A DNA stretch of 64,000 nucleotides, from NCBI GenBank assembly GCA_947179325.1, contig CAMXAU010000002.1, positions 62,001 to 126,000 of the forward strand, in the 5' to 3' direction. Source of the DNA: an uncultured Bacteroidales bacterium. Lineage in GTDB: Bacteria > Bacteroidota > Bacteroidia > Bacteroidales > UBA932. The notes below the pieces were generated by a model. That model was not told the origin of the DNA, ran no database searches, and saw nothing but the letters and a program-made list of their open reading frames with translations. Positions within the stretch are counted from its first letter, which is position 1. Every line of letters starts with the position of its first letter. Positions 19,090 to 28,072 of this stretch are shown here, in pieces. A program made the translations under genes and the position numbers.

Positions 19090-19350
19090 TTAGTTTTCAA
19101 AAGGGACAACCGAGACGTAAGATTTGTTGTTTGCCTTCTTGCAGAAGCTTACCTTTCCGGCAACAAGTGCATAAAGAGTATGGTCTTTTCCCATACCTAC
19201 ATTAAGACCTGGATTGTGGACAGTGCCCCTCTGACGTACGAGGATGTTGCCTGCCTTTACAACCTGATCGCCAAATTTCTTGATACCGAGTCGCTTGCTA
19301 TGTGACTCACGACCGTTCTTTGAACTACCGACGCCTTTTTTATGTGCCAT
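19090..19350 (-). CDS. rpmA: 50S ribosomal protein bL27
   Basis: An 86-residue protein starting [16 protein letters not shown], with the conserved [11 protein letters not shown] and [10 protein letters not shown] segments of bL27, whose N-terminus reaches the peptidyl-transferase centre. It follows rplU after 19 bp, the universal rplU-rpmA arrangement. Confidence 0.97.
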   Translation of the reverse strand: MAHKKGVGSSKNGRESHSKRLGIKKFGDQVVKAGNILVRQRGTVHNPGLNVGMGKDHTLYALVAGKVSFCKKANNKSYVSVVPFEN

Positions 19351-19369
19351 AATTGATTCCTCCTAAAAA

Positions 19370-19681
19370 TTAAGCGATTTCGTTGATCTGAAGTTTTGTC
19401 AGGTACTGACGGTGACCGTTCAGCTTCTGGTAGCCTTTACGGCGTTTCTTCTTGAACACAAGGACCTTGTCTGCCTTGCAAGAATCATCAAGTACAGTAG
19501 CCTTGACAACAGCGCCCTCAACATAAGGAGCACCCACTTTGACATTGCCTTCAGAATCAAGAAGAAGCACTTTGTCAAACTCAACAGCAGCACCCTTCTC
19601 AGCCGCAAGGCGGTTGACAAAGATTTCCATTCCAGCTTCTACTTTAAACTGCTGGCCTGCAATATCTACAATTGCGTACAT
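19370..19681 (-). CDS. rplU: 50S ribosomal protein bL21
   Basis: A 103-residue protein starting [15 protein letters not shown], with the C-terminal signature [15 protein letters not shown] of bL21, which binds 23S rRNA. It is the first gene of the rplU-rpmA pair, with a strong promoter about 95 bp upstream. Confidence 0.97.
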   Translation of the reverse strand: MYAIVDIAGQQFKVEAGMEIFVNRLAAEKGAAVEFDKVLLLDSEGNVKVGAPYVEGAVVKATVLDDSCKADKVLVFKKKRRKGYQKLNGHRQYLTKLQINEIA

Positions 19682-19775
19682 AATAATAAAAAACTTTAAA
19701 GTTTAGACCGCAAGCGGCTGCAAAAGACAGCTCTTCACCAATTGCTTGACAATCCTTAATTAATTTTACGGGCTG

Positions 19776-19805
19776 CAAAGATAGCATATTTCACCAAAAT
19801 GGCAA
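19776..19805 (-). promoter_or_regulatory. Promoter of rplU-rpmA
   Basis: On the minus strand TTG (19803-19805), 19 nt, then TATCTTTG (19776-19783): an exact Bacteroidetes promoter. A hairpin with a 7-bp CCCTGCA stem (19811-19844) lies just upstream. Confidence 0.75.
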
Positions 19806-19930
19806 GCATTCCCTGCAAAAAACAGAAGCTATTTTTCTGCAGGGCGCCAGATGGCCACATACTGCGCACTAACTGTGCAGATTGCCAGCCATCACACAGC
19901 CCCCGGCACCGGCCACAGTTTTTAGACTTC

Positions 19931-19964
19931 TTTGCCGACCTGCCCGAATATAATAGTATATTTG
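19931..19964 (+). promoter_or_regulatory. Probable promoter of the CYTH gene
   Basis: TTTG (19931-19934), a 22-nt spacer and TATATTTG (19957-19964), slightly wider than the usual spacing. It lies 75 bp ahead of the CYTH start. Confidence 0.5.
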
Positions 19965-20038
19965 CTGCCATGAATTAAGCAAAAGCCTGGCAGTTCCGTG
20001 ACATGGAGATGATGCAGGGCAAAAAAACAACCGGAATC

Positions 20039-20551
20039 ATGAACAAGGAGATAGAAAGGAAATTCCTGGTCTGCGGAGAATACAAGGACAAGGCGCACAA
20101 GGCGACAAGGATAGTGCAGGGATACCTGTCATCAGCCCCAGGGAGGACAGTGAGGGTAAGGCTCAAAGGCGACAAGGGCTTCATCACAGTCAAGGGGGCG
20201 TCAAGCGCAAGCGGGATGAGCAGATTCGAATGGGAGAAAGAGATCGGCGCAGATGAAGCCGAGGCACTCCTCGGGCTGTGCGAGGCAGGAGCGATAGACA
20301 AGACAAGGCATCTTGTGGAATATTGCGGCCACATATTCGAAGTCGACGAGTTCCACGGAGAGAATGACGGGCTGACCATCGCAGAGATAGAACTGCGCGC
20401 AGAGGATGAGCAGTTCGGGAAGCCGGACTGGCTCGGGGAAGAAGTCACCGGAGACATACACTACTACAATTCCTATCTTTCAGCCCATCCGTTCATGACA
20501 TGGGAAGGCATCTCCCCAGCGGAATCAGGAGACGGCATGCCAGTGAAATGA
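20039..20551 (+). CDS. CYTH-domain protein (triphosphate tunnel enzyme)
   Basis: A 170-residue protein starting MNKEIERKFLV, which contains the ExExK signature of CYTH proteins. Alternating basic and acidic strand residues (RTVRVRLKGDKG, EWEKEI, EIEL) fit an eight-stranded tunnel that binds triphosphates. Bacterial relatives are inorganic triphosphatases; adenylate cyclase activity is less likely. In-frame ATG codons at 20003 to 20012 are upstream, but the family begins at the chosen start. Confidence 0.9.
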   Translation: MNKEIERKFLVCGEYKDKAHKATRIVQGYLSSAPGRTVRVRLKGDKGFITVKGASSASGMSRFEWEKEIGADEAEALLGLCEAGAIDKTRHLVEYCGHIFEVDEFHGENDGLTIAEIELRAEDEQFGKPDWLGEEVTGDIHYYNSYLSAHPFMTWEGISPAESGDGMPVK

Positions 20552-20639
20552 CATCTCCGACGGGCGTCAGCCGGACAATCATATGCTCCGGACAGCACAT
20601 ATTGCTACCGGCCGCACAGGAAATCACAACTATTAGGTA

Positions 20640-20878
20640 TTGCCACGCACGGGCATCAAGGCTAACTTTGCATCCGGAAATGAAATTTTAGGCCATAAGT
20701 TAGAAATTTTAATCCTTTTAATTGTTGTGTTTAACGGGGATGCTCGACAAGAGATTATCCCCGTTGGTCATTAGAAAGGCATGATTTCAGGTTTTTAAGA
20801 TTATATTTGCATTGGTTTTAAGGGCCGGCTGAAAATCTGGGATACAGAAATTTACAGGCCGCACATTTTACAGAAAGT
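20640..20878 (+). promoter_or_regulatory. Leader region upstream of the hemerythrin gene
   Basis: This 327-bp gap (20552-20878) holds no ORF. It contains TTG-N20-TAACTTTG (20640-20670), a promoter fit. Next is a perfect 9-bp hairpin AACGGGGAT/ATCCCCGTT (20733-20765), then TATATTTG (20802-20809), a second -7 box. Either the gene has two promoters, or the first drives a short RNA or structured leader. No known riboswitch was recognised. Confidence 0.45.
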
Positions 20879-21571
20879 ATGAAACAGACAGAAAGCATTA
20901 CGCCGTCAATGAAACTGGCGGACCTTATTTCACTGAACTACAAACTGCTGGAAGTCCTTTCACGCCTTGATATAGGACTTGGTTTCGGCGAAGGCTCCAT
21001 AGCTGACGCCTGCGCATCGCATGGCATAGACATAGACTCTTTCCTGCTGATATGCAACGAATACACGTTTGACGGCTACGTGGCGTCCTCCGACCAGCTC
21101 GCAAACGGCTCACCGTCAGACATAATGAAATATCTCCACAATTCGCATGTATGCTACATGAGCAAGGAGATGACAAAGCTCGAGACATTGCTCCAGACAC
21201 TCCTGGAACCGACGGGAGAGACACAGAAAAAGATGCTCTACAAGTTCTTCCATGACTACAAGACAGAGGTGAAAAAGCATTTCGAATACGAAGAGGATAC
21301 CGTATTCCCGTATATACGCTCGCTCCTGCGCGGAGAGCGTCCGGACGGATACTCCATGGAGAAGTTCGAGGAGAACCACACCAATATCGACGAGAAGCTC
21401 GGAGACCTGAAGAACATCGTGATGAAATATCTTCCGGAATGCTGCGACCCCATCATGAGGAACGATGCGCTATACCATATATTCAGGCTGGAAGAAGACC
21501 TCTACAGGCACACACTTATAGAGGACCATGTATTAGTACCGATGGTAACAATCCTTGAGAGCCATGAATAG
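20879..21571 (+). CDS. Hemerythrin-domain protein
   Basis: A 230-residue soluble protein. The N-terminal ~80 residues resemble the DUF542/ScdA-like helical module of the RIC iron-repair family but lack its typical Cys. The C-terminal hemerythrin-like four-helix bundle carries candidate di-iron ligands: HNSH, HDYKTEVKKHFEYEE, EENHTNIDE and a final HTLIEDH. Such proteins bind O2 or NO, or donate iron for repair. It overlaps the next regulator gene by 8 bp, so the two products probably work together; the signal is not known. Confidence 0.85.
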   Translation: MKQTESITPSMKLADLISLNYKLLEVLSRLDIGLGFGEGSIADACASHGIDIDSFLLICNEYTFDGYVASSDQLANGSPSDIMKYLHNSHVCYMSKEMTKLETLLQTLLEPTGETQKKMLYKFFHDYKTEVKKHFEYEEDTVFPYIRSLLRGERPDGYSMEKFEENHTNIDEKLGDLKNIVMKYLPECCDPIMRNDALYHIFRLEEDLYRHTLIEDHVLVPMVTILESHE

Positions 21572-22166
21572 CGAGAGAAAAAACATTCTGCTGGTCGTCC
21601 CGTCAATGCTTGTCGCGAGAGGCCTTGAAGCAATCCTGGACAGCGCGAGCGAGTTCCGGGTCTCCGCAATATTGTCCGGAATCTCTTCGGAATCCATAAT
21701 ACGCCTGAAAAACACTGGAGCGGACATAATAATCATCGACCCGATAATCTTCGACTATTCTTCAAGGGCCAATGCAAGATCCGCCATCAGCCAATATTCA
21801 GACGCAGCGATAGTCGGGCTGAGGACTGTCAACATGGATGACGAGTCATGGAAGCAATATGACGAGACAATAAACATATACGACAGCCCCCCTGCCATAG
21901 TCAAGAAACTGCGCTCCGCCCTGGCCATCCACCAGGAGGCACCGAGATCTGACGGTGACGAACTGTCCGCAAGAGAGAAGGAGATTCTTGTCTGTGTAGC
22001 CAAAGGCATGCTGAACAAGGAGATCGCAGACCAGCTGAACCTCTCGATATATACCGTAATAACCCACCGCAAGAACATCACCCGCAAAACAGGGATCAAG
22101 ACCGTTGCCGGCCTCACGGTATATGCGCTGCTGAACAACCTCATAGACTACAGCTCGGTAGAATAG
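21564..22166 (+). CDS. LuxR-type regulator with degenerate receiver domain
   Basis: A 200-residue protein: an N-terminal receiver-like fold (about 1-120) and a C-terminal LuxR/FixJ helix-turn-helix (about 133-195, LSAREKEILVCVAKGMLNKE). The receiver lacks the usual N-terminal acidic pair (ILLVVPSM in place of VDD) and the conserved Lys. An Asp remains in IIIIDPIIFD. Phosphorylation by a normal kinase is therefore doubtful. An upstream TTG at 21555 is in frame, but the ATG at 21564, inside the end of the hemerythrin gene, is more likely. I infer that the hemerythrin partner supplies the signal. Confidence 0.88.
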   Translation: MNSERKNILLVVPSMLVARGLEAILDSASEFRVSAILSGISSESIIRLKNTGADIIIIDPIIFDYSSRANARSAISQYSDAAIVGLRTVNMDDESWKQYDETINIYDSPPAIVKKLRSALAIHQEAPRSDGDELSAREKEILVCVAKGMLNKEIADQLNLSIYTVITHRKNITRKTGIKTVAGLTVYALLNNLIDYSSVE

Positions 22167-22229
22167 AGGCAAGGTCTACCCTTTATATTTGTACCATCCG
22201 GAGCAGATCAACAGCAAACAGACAACAAA

Positions 22230-22263
22230 AAAACGCCTCTCCACATAGTGAAAAGGCGTTTTA
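22230..22263 (-). terminator. Terminator of tRNA-Val
   Basis: A strong hairpin, AAAACGCCT with its complement, followed on the minus strand by a run of seven T. It begins four bases past the mature tRNA 3' end. Confidence 0.85.
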
Positions 22264-22266
22264 AAG

Positions 22267-22341
22267 TGGGAGCAGAGGGAGTCGAACCCCCGACCCTCTG
22301 CTTGTAAGGCAGACGCTCTGAACCAACTGAGCTATGCTCCC
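22267..22341 (-). tRNA. tRNA-Val (anticodon TAC)
   Basis: A full cloverleaf on the minus strand: acceptor GGGAGCA pairing with TGCTCCC, D-arm GCTC, anticodon stem TCTGC/GCAGA around loop CTTACAA (anticodon TAC), and T-arm with GTTCGACTC. It is 75 nt long; CCA is not encoded. Confidence 0.95.
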
Positions 22342-22390
22342 GAATCTTGATTTTTAAAGAACTTGACCATTTCGTTTCCGAAAGGGATTG

Positions 22391-22420
22391 CAAAGGTAGG
22401 CATTATTTTTAATTCTGCAA
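22391..22420 (-). promoter_or_regulatory. Promoter of tRNA-Val
   Basis: On the minus strand TTG (22418-22420), 19 nt, TACCTTTG (22391-22398): an exact Bacteroidetes promoter about 50 bp before the tRNA 5' end. Confidence 0.75.
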
Positions 22421-22531
22421 ATTTTATTTCAACTTTTTTTCAAAAAAATCAAGATTTTTCTTTTCCGCCATTCTCCACACACGACCCAATCGGATATTTC
22501 AGCTTTATCACAAACGGCAGCCCACATGACG

Positions 22532-25500
22532 TTATTCCACTGCCATCACGCCTCCGGACATGTCATTGGCACGATAATGAGGAGCATATAACGACTCTAT
22601 AGAGACTACAGGAGCAATGAATCTACCGGACTGACTGACAAAGAATTCCTCCGTAATCACAGTATATTCCTCCGGACAGACATCAAGATACCAGTCCGTA
22701 CGGTCCGACTTGACTTCACGGTAGGCATACGGAGTAACCATATAGCTTCCTGACGCGGACAACGGCCTTGCCCAGCCACCGGCATTTCCGGAAAGCTGCT
22801 GGACAGGACGCAGGGACGCAGGCCTTGGAGCAGAAAGCAGGACAAAGCTGCGGTTCTCAGCACTCCACACTTTATATTCCGCAATAATCCTGTCACCGGT
22901 GCACAGCACGTCACCATCCTTGATTTCCGTCAGAGCCGACCTGCCCGTCGCACCGCTCTCGTCTTTTTCATCCACAGCCTTCCCGCGATAGAAAGTACGC
23001 ACTACGGTAAAACCGTTCCCGGCAGCAGAAATTTCCCTGAAAGGCTTCATATATTTCTTTGTCAAGACAATGACAGAAGTATTCTTTAGCTCATCAGACC
23101 CGTGCAGGACTGAATTGGCAGCATTCATATATGCTGGATCACTGTCCCATCTCTGGGTCTCTTTCTGGAGCATGAGCCACAGCCTGATGCCATCAGCTAT
23201 TGCACCGGACCTTGCGGCATCAGCCTCCGCTCCTTTCCGGGAGGATGTGCGGCATATCCCGGAATAGCGTGACATCAGGTCGCAGATAAGAGAATGTGCA
23301 TACACCTCGTTCTCAAGCAATCCGCGGAAGGGCATCACTGCATTCGGATAATAAGTGCCTCCAGAATAATGTGATACGGAATATTCAAACAATGACACCA
23401 TATCCTCCTCAACGGTCTTCATAAGTTTCCTGCGCGATACACCGGCCATAGAAGCGAGGGCTGCACTTTCCGACATATTCAATGCCGTGGCAATCCTGCG
23501 TGCCTTTCCAAGTATGTATCCGTCAAGTGCGTCCTGCCTAGACGGCACAAGATATTCCTTGACATTCTTCCTGAATTCCGCCAAAGCCTTCCTGTCCGCA
23601 TCCGGAGCGAACGGTACATCAGGATACATTGACCTGAGATACAGATACTGCCCAAGCGATATGCCACCGCACCATGAAGGCATGCCAGGCTGAAACATCT
23701 GTCCATCAAGATACTTGACCGCATCCGGCATTGTATTCAGCAAAGGCTTCAAAAGTTCACATCCCGAATCCTGCCGGCAATACTCTGTGAGCATGCCATG
23801 CAATACCGCCAGACGTTCTGCAACTACAGCTGTAAGGACCGGAGAGGACCTGAAGCCATTGAACCAGGCAAAGCCACCGTCCGCATTCTGGCAGGCCACA
23901 ATTTTCACGGCAAGATCTGAAAGATGCGCTGCAATTGAGCCGGCATCCATTCCTGCATTCGAGACACCGTCACCAGAAGCCCCATGCGGAGAAAGCCGCT
24001 GCATCATATCCGCCATTACACCTGCATAATAAGCCTCTGTAAGCGACAGCACATCGTCCGACTTTGGCTCAACCTTTCCTGGAACCGCATCCAGCAGCAT
24101 ATCCATCAAAGAAATTTCCCTATAATCATATGTCTGCCCAAGCGTTCCTGTAAACTCCGCAGCAACGGCACGGCGGAGAGAATCCCGGTCCATCCCCGGA
24201 CGCAGCACAGCAGAATGTGCCTCAACAAGAGTCTGTACAGGAGCCATCACAGGAACTGTCACAAAGATACCGTCCGAAACAGCAAGGCCTTCCTGCTCCA
24301 CAGCATATATAACCTTGAAGCCAAGCACTCCCCTGCCATCGGCCGGCACAGGTACGTCTACCTCGAACTCACCCGGGACAGAATCACCGCCGCCGACGGC
24401 AAGCTGCATGCTGTCCACAACGACAGGCTGTGCGGAGAGATAATCCTCCGTATCATATATATATAGGTACAAAGTCCCTTCCAGCCCCTCGTCCGAGCCA
24501 TTGGAGACAGAAGCCTTAAGCCTGTACACATCTCCGCCATACAGGAACTGAGGCGGCACAACGCTTACCTTGACAGGACGTGTCACAATAAAGTCGCGCC
24601 TCAGCACAGCATTGTCCATCTCCCTGTTGTGCGCAAAGACCTGCACACAATATGTGGAGAGCTTGTCACTTGAATTGACTTTCACAGTGAGATTACCGTC
24701 ATCATCGCTCCTGAGGAAAGGCATGAATGCCAACGTATTTTCGAAACGGTCCCTTATCTGCAGGTTTTCATCCGGCCACGGCACTGCTGCCTCCTCCTCT
24801 GCCCCTGCCCCGGAATCAGATTCATGGCTGAATGAGGAATCTGTCTCGACATAATCCATCACTTCAACACCCATAGACTCTTCTGTCACAGCAGACTTAG
24901 CCATCAGGTTCGCTCCGGCATAACGTCCCCTGACAACAATTCCGCCACCGAAGCCACGTACCGAACCGCACGCAGAAGATATCGGCACTACAGCAGGCCC
25001 GGCAGCAGATTTACGCACTGCGCGCCACACATTCCCGGCAATGGTCTCCGTGCTTATGTCAAACACTGAAACGGCACATTCCACACCTGGAAGCGTACGT
25101 ATTCCGAACACGCACTCTTCACGAGGCGATGACTTATCCGTAAACGAGCAGAACTCAAGTGGAAGCCCGTTCTCCGCAACGTCTTTTCTGCTGAAGACAT
25201 ATGAATTGCTCCGCGACGTCCCGTTCTTGAATGAGAAGAGCTGGACACGTACATTGTCAGGATATTCATCCCTGTAGTCATATTCCACCAATCTTACAGA
25301 GCCTCCCTTCCCCCTGGCCCCAGTCAAGAAGACCATCTCAGAGCGCAGGAGCCGGGACTCATCGCCATAAAGTTCCACAACAACCCACTCAGGACCGCTG
25401 GTCGTACCGAGCTGGACTGCAATCCTGCCGTCATCATATCTCCTGCAGAAAAAGTCAACATCCGAATATACAGCAGAATCATTTTCTGAAATCTTCAATA

Positions 25501-28054
25501 TTGTATATGTATAGCCAAGCACCGTCCTCTCTCCTCCAGGACTCACATACACAGCCTCGGCATCAAGCACATATATTCCGGAAGGCTTTCCGGAAAGGTC
25601 CACATCCAGTCCTTTTCCAGCAGCAGTATTTCCCTCCGCAAATGTCTCCCCGTCCTTCTGTACCTTATAATGTATATCGGCCGGAATCGCGACATTGCCA
25701 GACTGGACATTCGCATAGACATCCGCTGTGAAATGCGCAATCTCACCGTCAAGCACCGCAGAAGCGGCAGAGTTGCGGTCCCTCCCTGAGGCAGGCATGG
25801 GCTGGCTGCCGTACAGACTCCCCAAAGAGACATACGCATCCGCCTTGTTTACAAGCCTTAGGTCAAGCATGATATAAGGCTCCGTGCGATAAGAGGTGCT
25901 CCATTCAAGAGTCTCGCCGGTCTGGTCAACAGCCTTAACCTTAACATTATACCACGCAGACTGCCTTGCTTCACCAGATGTCATGAAAGAAAATTCAAAG
26001 CGGCCACCAGGAAGAGGCTCAATCTCTCCGGCAACCTCCCCGGAAGTCCATGAATGCACATTATATGACAGTTTTGCAGCAGACACAGGATGCCCGGAAT
26101 AGCTGGCGAGACTGCCTCTCACGACAATTGTATCCCCATTATAATAGAGTGACGTATCCTTGTCAAATTCAAGGGTATATGTCGGGAGGACAAATTCATC
26201 GACTGTAATCCAGGCCGTCCCGGTAACATACTCACCCTTGACCTCAATCATGAAACGTCCTCCACGGACATCCCCGGGAAGCACAAATTCACCTGCGGCC
26301 GCGCCGAAATCATTTGTCACAAGGTCAAGGCTGCCAAGTACCTTCCTGTCGCTGCCATAAATTGCAGCACTCACCTCAACCCCCTCAGGCAGCACAGCAT
26401 ATTCCTTTCCGGAGACAGAATACATGACTGCCTTGAACTTCACTGTCTCTCCAGGGTTATAGGCTGCCCTGTCACTGATTACAGTGCAGAAAAACTGGCT
26501 TTGACCAGATGCCTCCATGGTTTTCCGGCCTGAATCGGCCACGAGTTCACCGGATTCCCTGTAGATTCCACGTTCATCAGTATATGAACATTTCAGCACG
26601 ACTATGCCTGAAGCGGAAATCCCGTCCAGGTATTCCTGGACCGACGTAAAGCCGTCAAACTCGAACCCATTGACAGTCTCCACGGTATTCCCTTTATATA
26701 GAAACTTCAGATCCGCCCTGGACACAGGCTCACCCGTCCTGTAGTCAGCGGCATATATACCAAGCCCATCAGCATTTTTGCGCGAAGCCAATGATATCGT
26801 ATTCCTGCTAAGGGAGAAATACATTGTCTCAGCACCTTTACCGCTCAGTTCAATGCAATAGTCTCCATCATCCAGATTTTCCGGAAGGACATACGTGACT
26901 GTATCCTGGATATAATAGCTGCCCCTATTGTTTTTCAGCACTGCCCTGTGCAACACCTCCCCGTCTTTCTGTCCTTTATGGAGCCGGGCCTCAACCTCAT
27001 CAATATTCCTCAGCAGAACGGCAACCTCATTGTCCGCGGTACGGCTCATGCCCGCAGCAATCCACTTCGAGTCAAGGGATTCAACAAGCCCCGCCACACC
27101 TGTGCAATAATCTGCGATTTCTGCCTCTTTCCCGGAAAACGACTTCCTTAGCCTTTCAAATTTTCCACAGTCATCCCTCAGGGATATATAATCCGCAGAC
27201 TCCGGCTTAGATCTGTCACCGCCAAGCCTCCAGTCCAGTTCGCTTTTTCTCCCTGCCAATATCTCCTGGAAAGCAAGCAGGGCTATCGCCTTCCCGTCAT
27301 ATTTCTCCACGAACGCCTTCAATGCAGCTTCCGTATCAGAAAAACCCGTAATCTGGAAGATGGATCCGCGCAGGCCACGGAACTCAAGATAGGCACCTGC
27401 CGGATAAGAGTCACCGAGATATTCTGCAAGGTCGTTTTCAGCCATTGGCCGGACAAGCTCAGTAAATGCAGATGAGTAATATTTAGACGTGCATGACAGC
27501 GACCACAGGAGATACTCATAGTCATTGGAGATATTGTCGAGGACAAACCCCGGCAAGTCAGTGAGATTGCCGTCAGAGGAATAAAGCACCGGCGTCCTGG
27601 ACTGCACCAGGGACTGGCGTCCTGCAGAGACACACCTGTCATACCATCCGGCATCAAGCAGATTCCTGATAATCCCGTCATCGGCAAGACGATAAGACAC
27701 AAGTGCATTGTCAAAATCCGCCGCATCGTCCGCGACACGCCTGCCGGCTTCATCGCGACGTTTCCAGTCACGTGAGACTACTGCGTCATACCATTTCCGG
27801 CAGCCGTCATAGAAATCCAGCACATACCCTCCGGACTTTGCTTCCCTGATAATGTCATCGAGAATCTGTTCCTCCTTCTGCGGCAGGTCAGCCTTATCCG
27901 CCTTGTCATATTCTTTCCACAAAGAAATAAGCACATGGCCATCCTTATCCGTCTTCTGTTTCTCCTTGTCATCATTCTTGGCATAAGAATAGACTGCCAG
28001 CACCGCAGCAAATGCGGCAACCGCCAGTACAGACAGTTTCCCGAAATGTTTCAT
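22532..28054 (-). CDS. Alpha-2-macroglobulin-family protein (large, exported)
   Basis: An 1840-residue protein with an N-terminal hydrophobic signal (about 8-25). The central part has macroglobulin MG2-like beta-domains, with signatures such as FFCTVISDRAAYNPGETVKF, FVLPTYTLEF and the A2M segment WPDENLQIRDRFENTL. The C-terminal part has a helical thioester-domain-like region (QNADGGFAWFNGFRSSP) and a receptor-binding-like tail. The CxEQ thioester motif of trapping A2Ms is not seen, so covalent protease trapping is unlikely. It may be an envelope-protecting or structural protein. It lies 18 bp downstream of folC on the same strand. Confidence 0.88.
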   Translation of the reverse strand: MKHFGKLSVLAVAAFAAVLAVYSYAKNDDKEKQKTDKDGHVLISLWKEYDKADKADLPQKEEQILDDIIREAKSGGYVLDFYDGCRKWYDAVVSRDWKRRDEAGRRVADDAADFDNALVSYRLADDGIIRNLLDAGWYDRCVSAGRQSLVQSRTPVLYSSDGNLTDLPGFVLDNISNDYEYLLWSLSCTSKYYSSAFTELVRPMAENDLAEYLGDSYPAGAYLEFRGLRGSIFQITGFSDTEAALKAFVEKYDGKAIALLAFQEILAGRKSELDWRLGGDRSKPESADYISLRDDCGKFERLRKSFSGKEAEIADYCTGVAGLVESLDSKWIAAGMSRTADNEVAVLLRNIDEVEARLHKGQKDGEVLHRAVLKNNRGSYYIQDTVTYVLPENLDDGDYCIELSGKGAETMYFSLSRNTISLASRKNADGLGIYAADYRTGEPVSRADLKFLYKGNTVETVNGFEFDGFTSVQEYLDGISASGIVVLKCSYTDERGIYRESGELVADSGRKTMEASGQSQFFCTVISDRAAYNPGETVKFKAVMYSVSGKEYAVLPEGVEVSAAIYGSDRKVLGSLDLVTNDFGAAAGEFVLPGDVRGGRFMIEVKGEYVTGTAWITVDEFVLPTYTLEFDKDTSLYYNGDTIVVRGSLASYSGHPVSAAKLSYNVHSWTSGEVAGEIEPLPGGRFEFSFMTSGEARQSAWYNVKVKAVDQTGETLEWSTSYRTEPYIMLDLRLVNKADAYVSLGSLYGSQPMPASGRDRNSAASAVLDGEIAHFTADVYANVQSGNVAIPADIHYKVQKDGETFAEGNTAAGKGLDVDLSGKPSGIYVLDAEAVYVSPGGERTVLGYTYTILKISENDSAVYSDVDFFCRRYDDGRIAVQLGTTSGPEWVVVELYGDESRLLRSEMVFLTGARGKGGSVRLVEYDYRDEYPDNVRVQLFSFKNGTSRSNSYVFSRKDVAENGLPLEFCSFTDKSSPREECVFGIRTLPGVECAVSVFDISTETIAGNVWRAVRKSAAGPAVVPISSACGSVRGFGGGIVVRGRYAGANLMAKSAVTEESMGVEVMDYVETDSSFSHESDSGAGAEEEAAVPWPDENLQIRDRFENTLAFMPFLRSDDDGNLTVKVNSSDKLSTYCVQVFAHNREMDNAVLRRDFIVTRPVKVSVVPPQFLYGGDVYRLKASVSNGSDEGLEGTLYLYIYDTEDYLSAQPVVVDSMQLAVGGGDSVPGEFEVDVPVPADGRGVLGFKVIYAVEQEGLAVSDGIFVTVPVMAPVQTLVEAHSAVLRPGMDRDSLRRAVAAEFTGTLGQTYDYREISLMDMLLDAVPGKVEPKSDDVLSLTEAYYAGVMADMMQRLSPHGASGDGVSNAGMDAGSIAAHLSDLAVKIVACQNADGGFAWFNGFRSSPVLTAVVAERLAVLHGMLTEYCRQDSGCELLKPLLNTMPDAVKYLDGQMFQPGMPSWCGGISLGQYLYLRSMYPDVPFAPDADRKALAEFRKNVKEYLVPSRQDALDGYILGKARRIATALNMSESAALASMAGVSRRKLMKTVEEDMVSLFEYSVSHYSGGTYYPNAVMPFRGLLENEVYAHSLICDLMSRYSGICRTSSRKGAEADAARSGAIADGIRLWLMLQKETQRWDSDPAYMNAANSVLHGSDELKNTSVIVLTKKYMKPFREISAAGNGFTVVRTFYRGKAVDEKDESGATGRSALTEIKDGDVLCTGDRIIAEYKVWSAENRSFVLLSAPRPASLRPVQQLSGNAGGWARPLSASGSYMVTPYAYREVKSDRTDWYLDVCPEEYTVITEEFFVSQSGRFIAPVVSIESLYAPHYRANDMSGGVMAVE

Positions 28055-28072
28055 GGTATATAATTCTTACTG

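Noticed and set aside
22184..22229. Small RNA promoter (TATATTTG at 22184-22191) running into the tRNA terminator
   Set aside because: The -7 box is good but no -33 element was found, and the product would be only about 65 nt antisense to the tRNA terminator.
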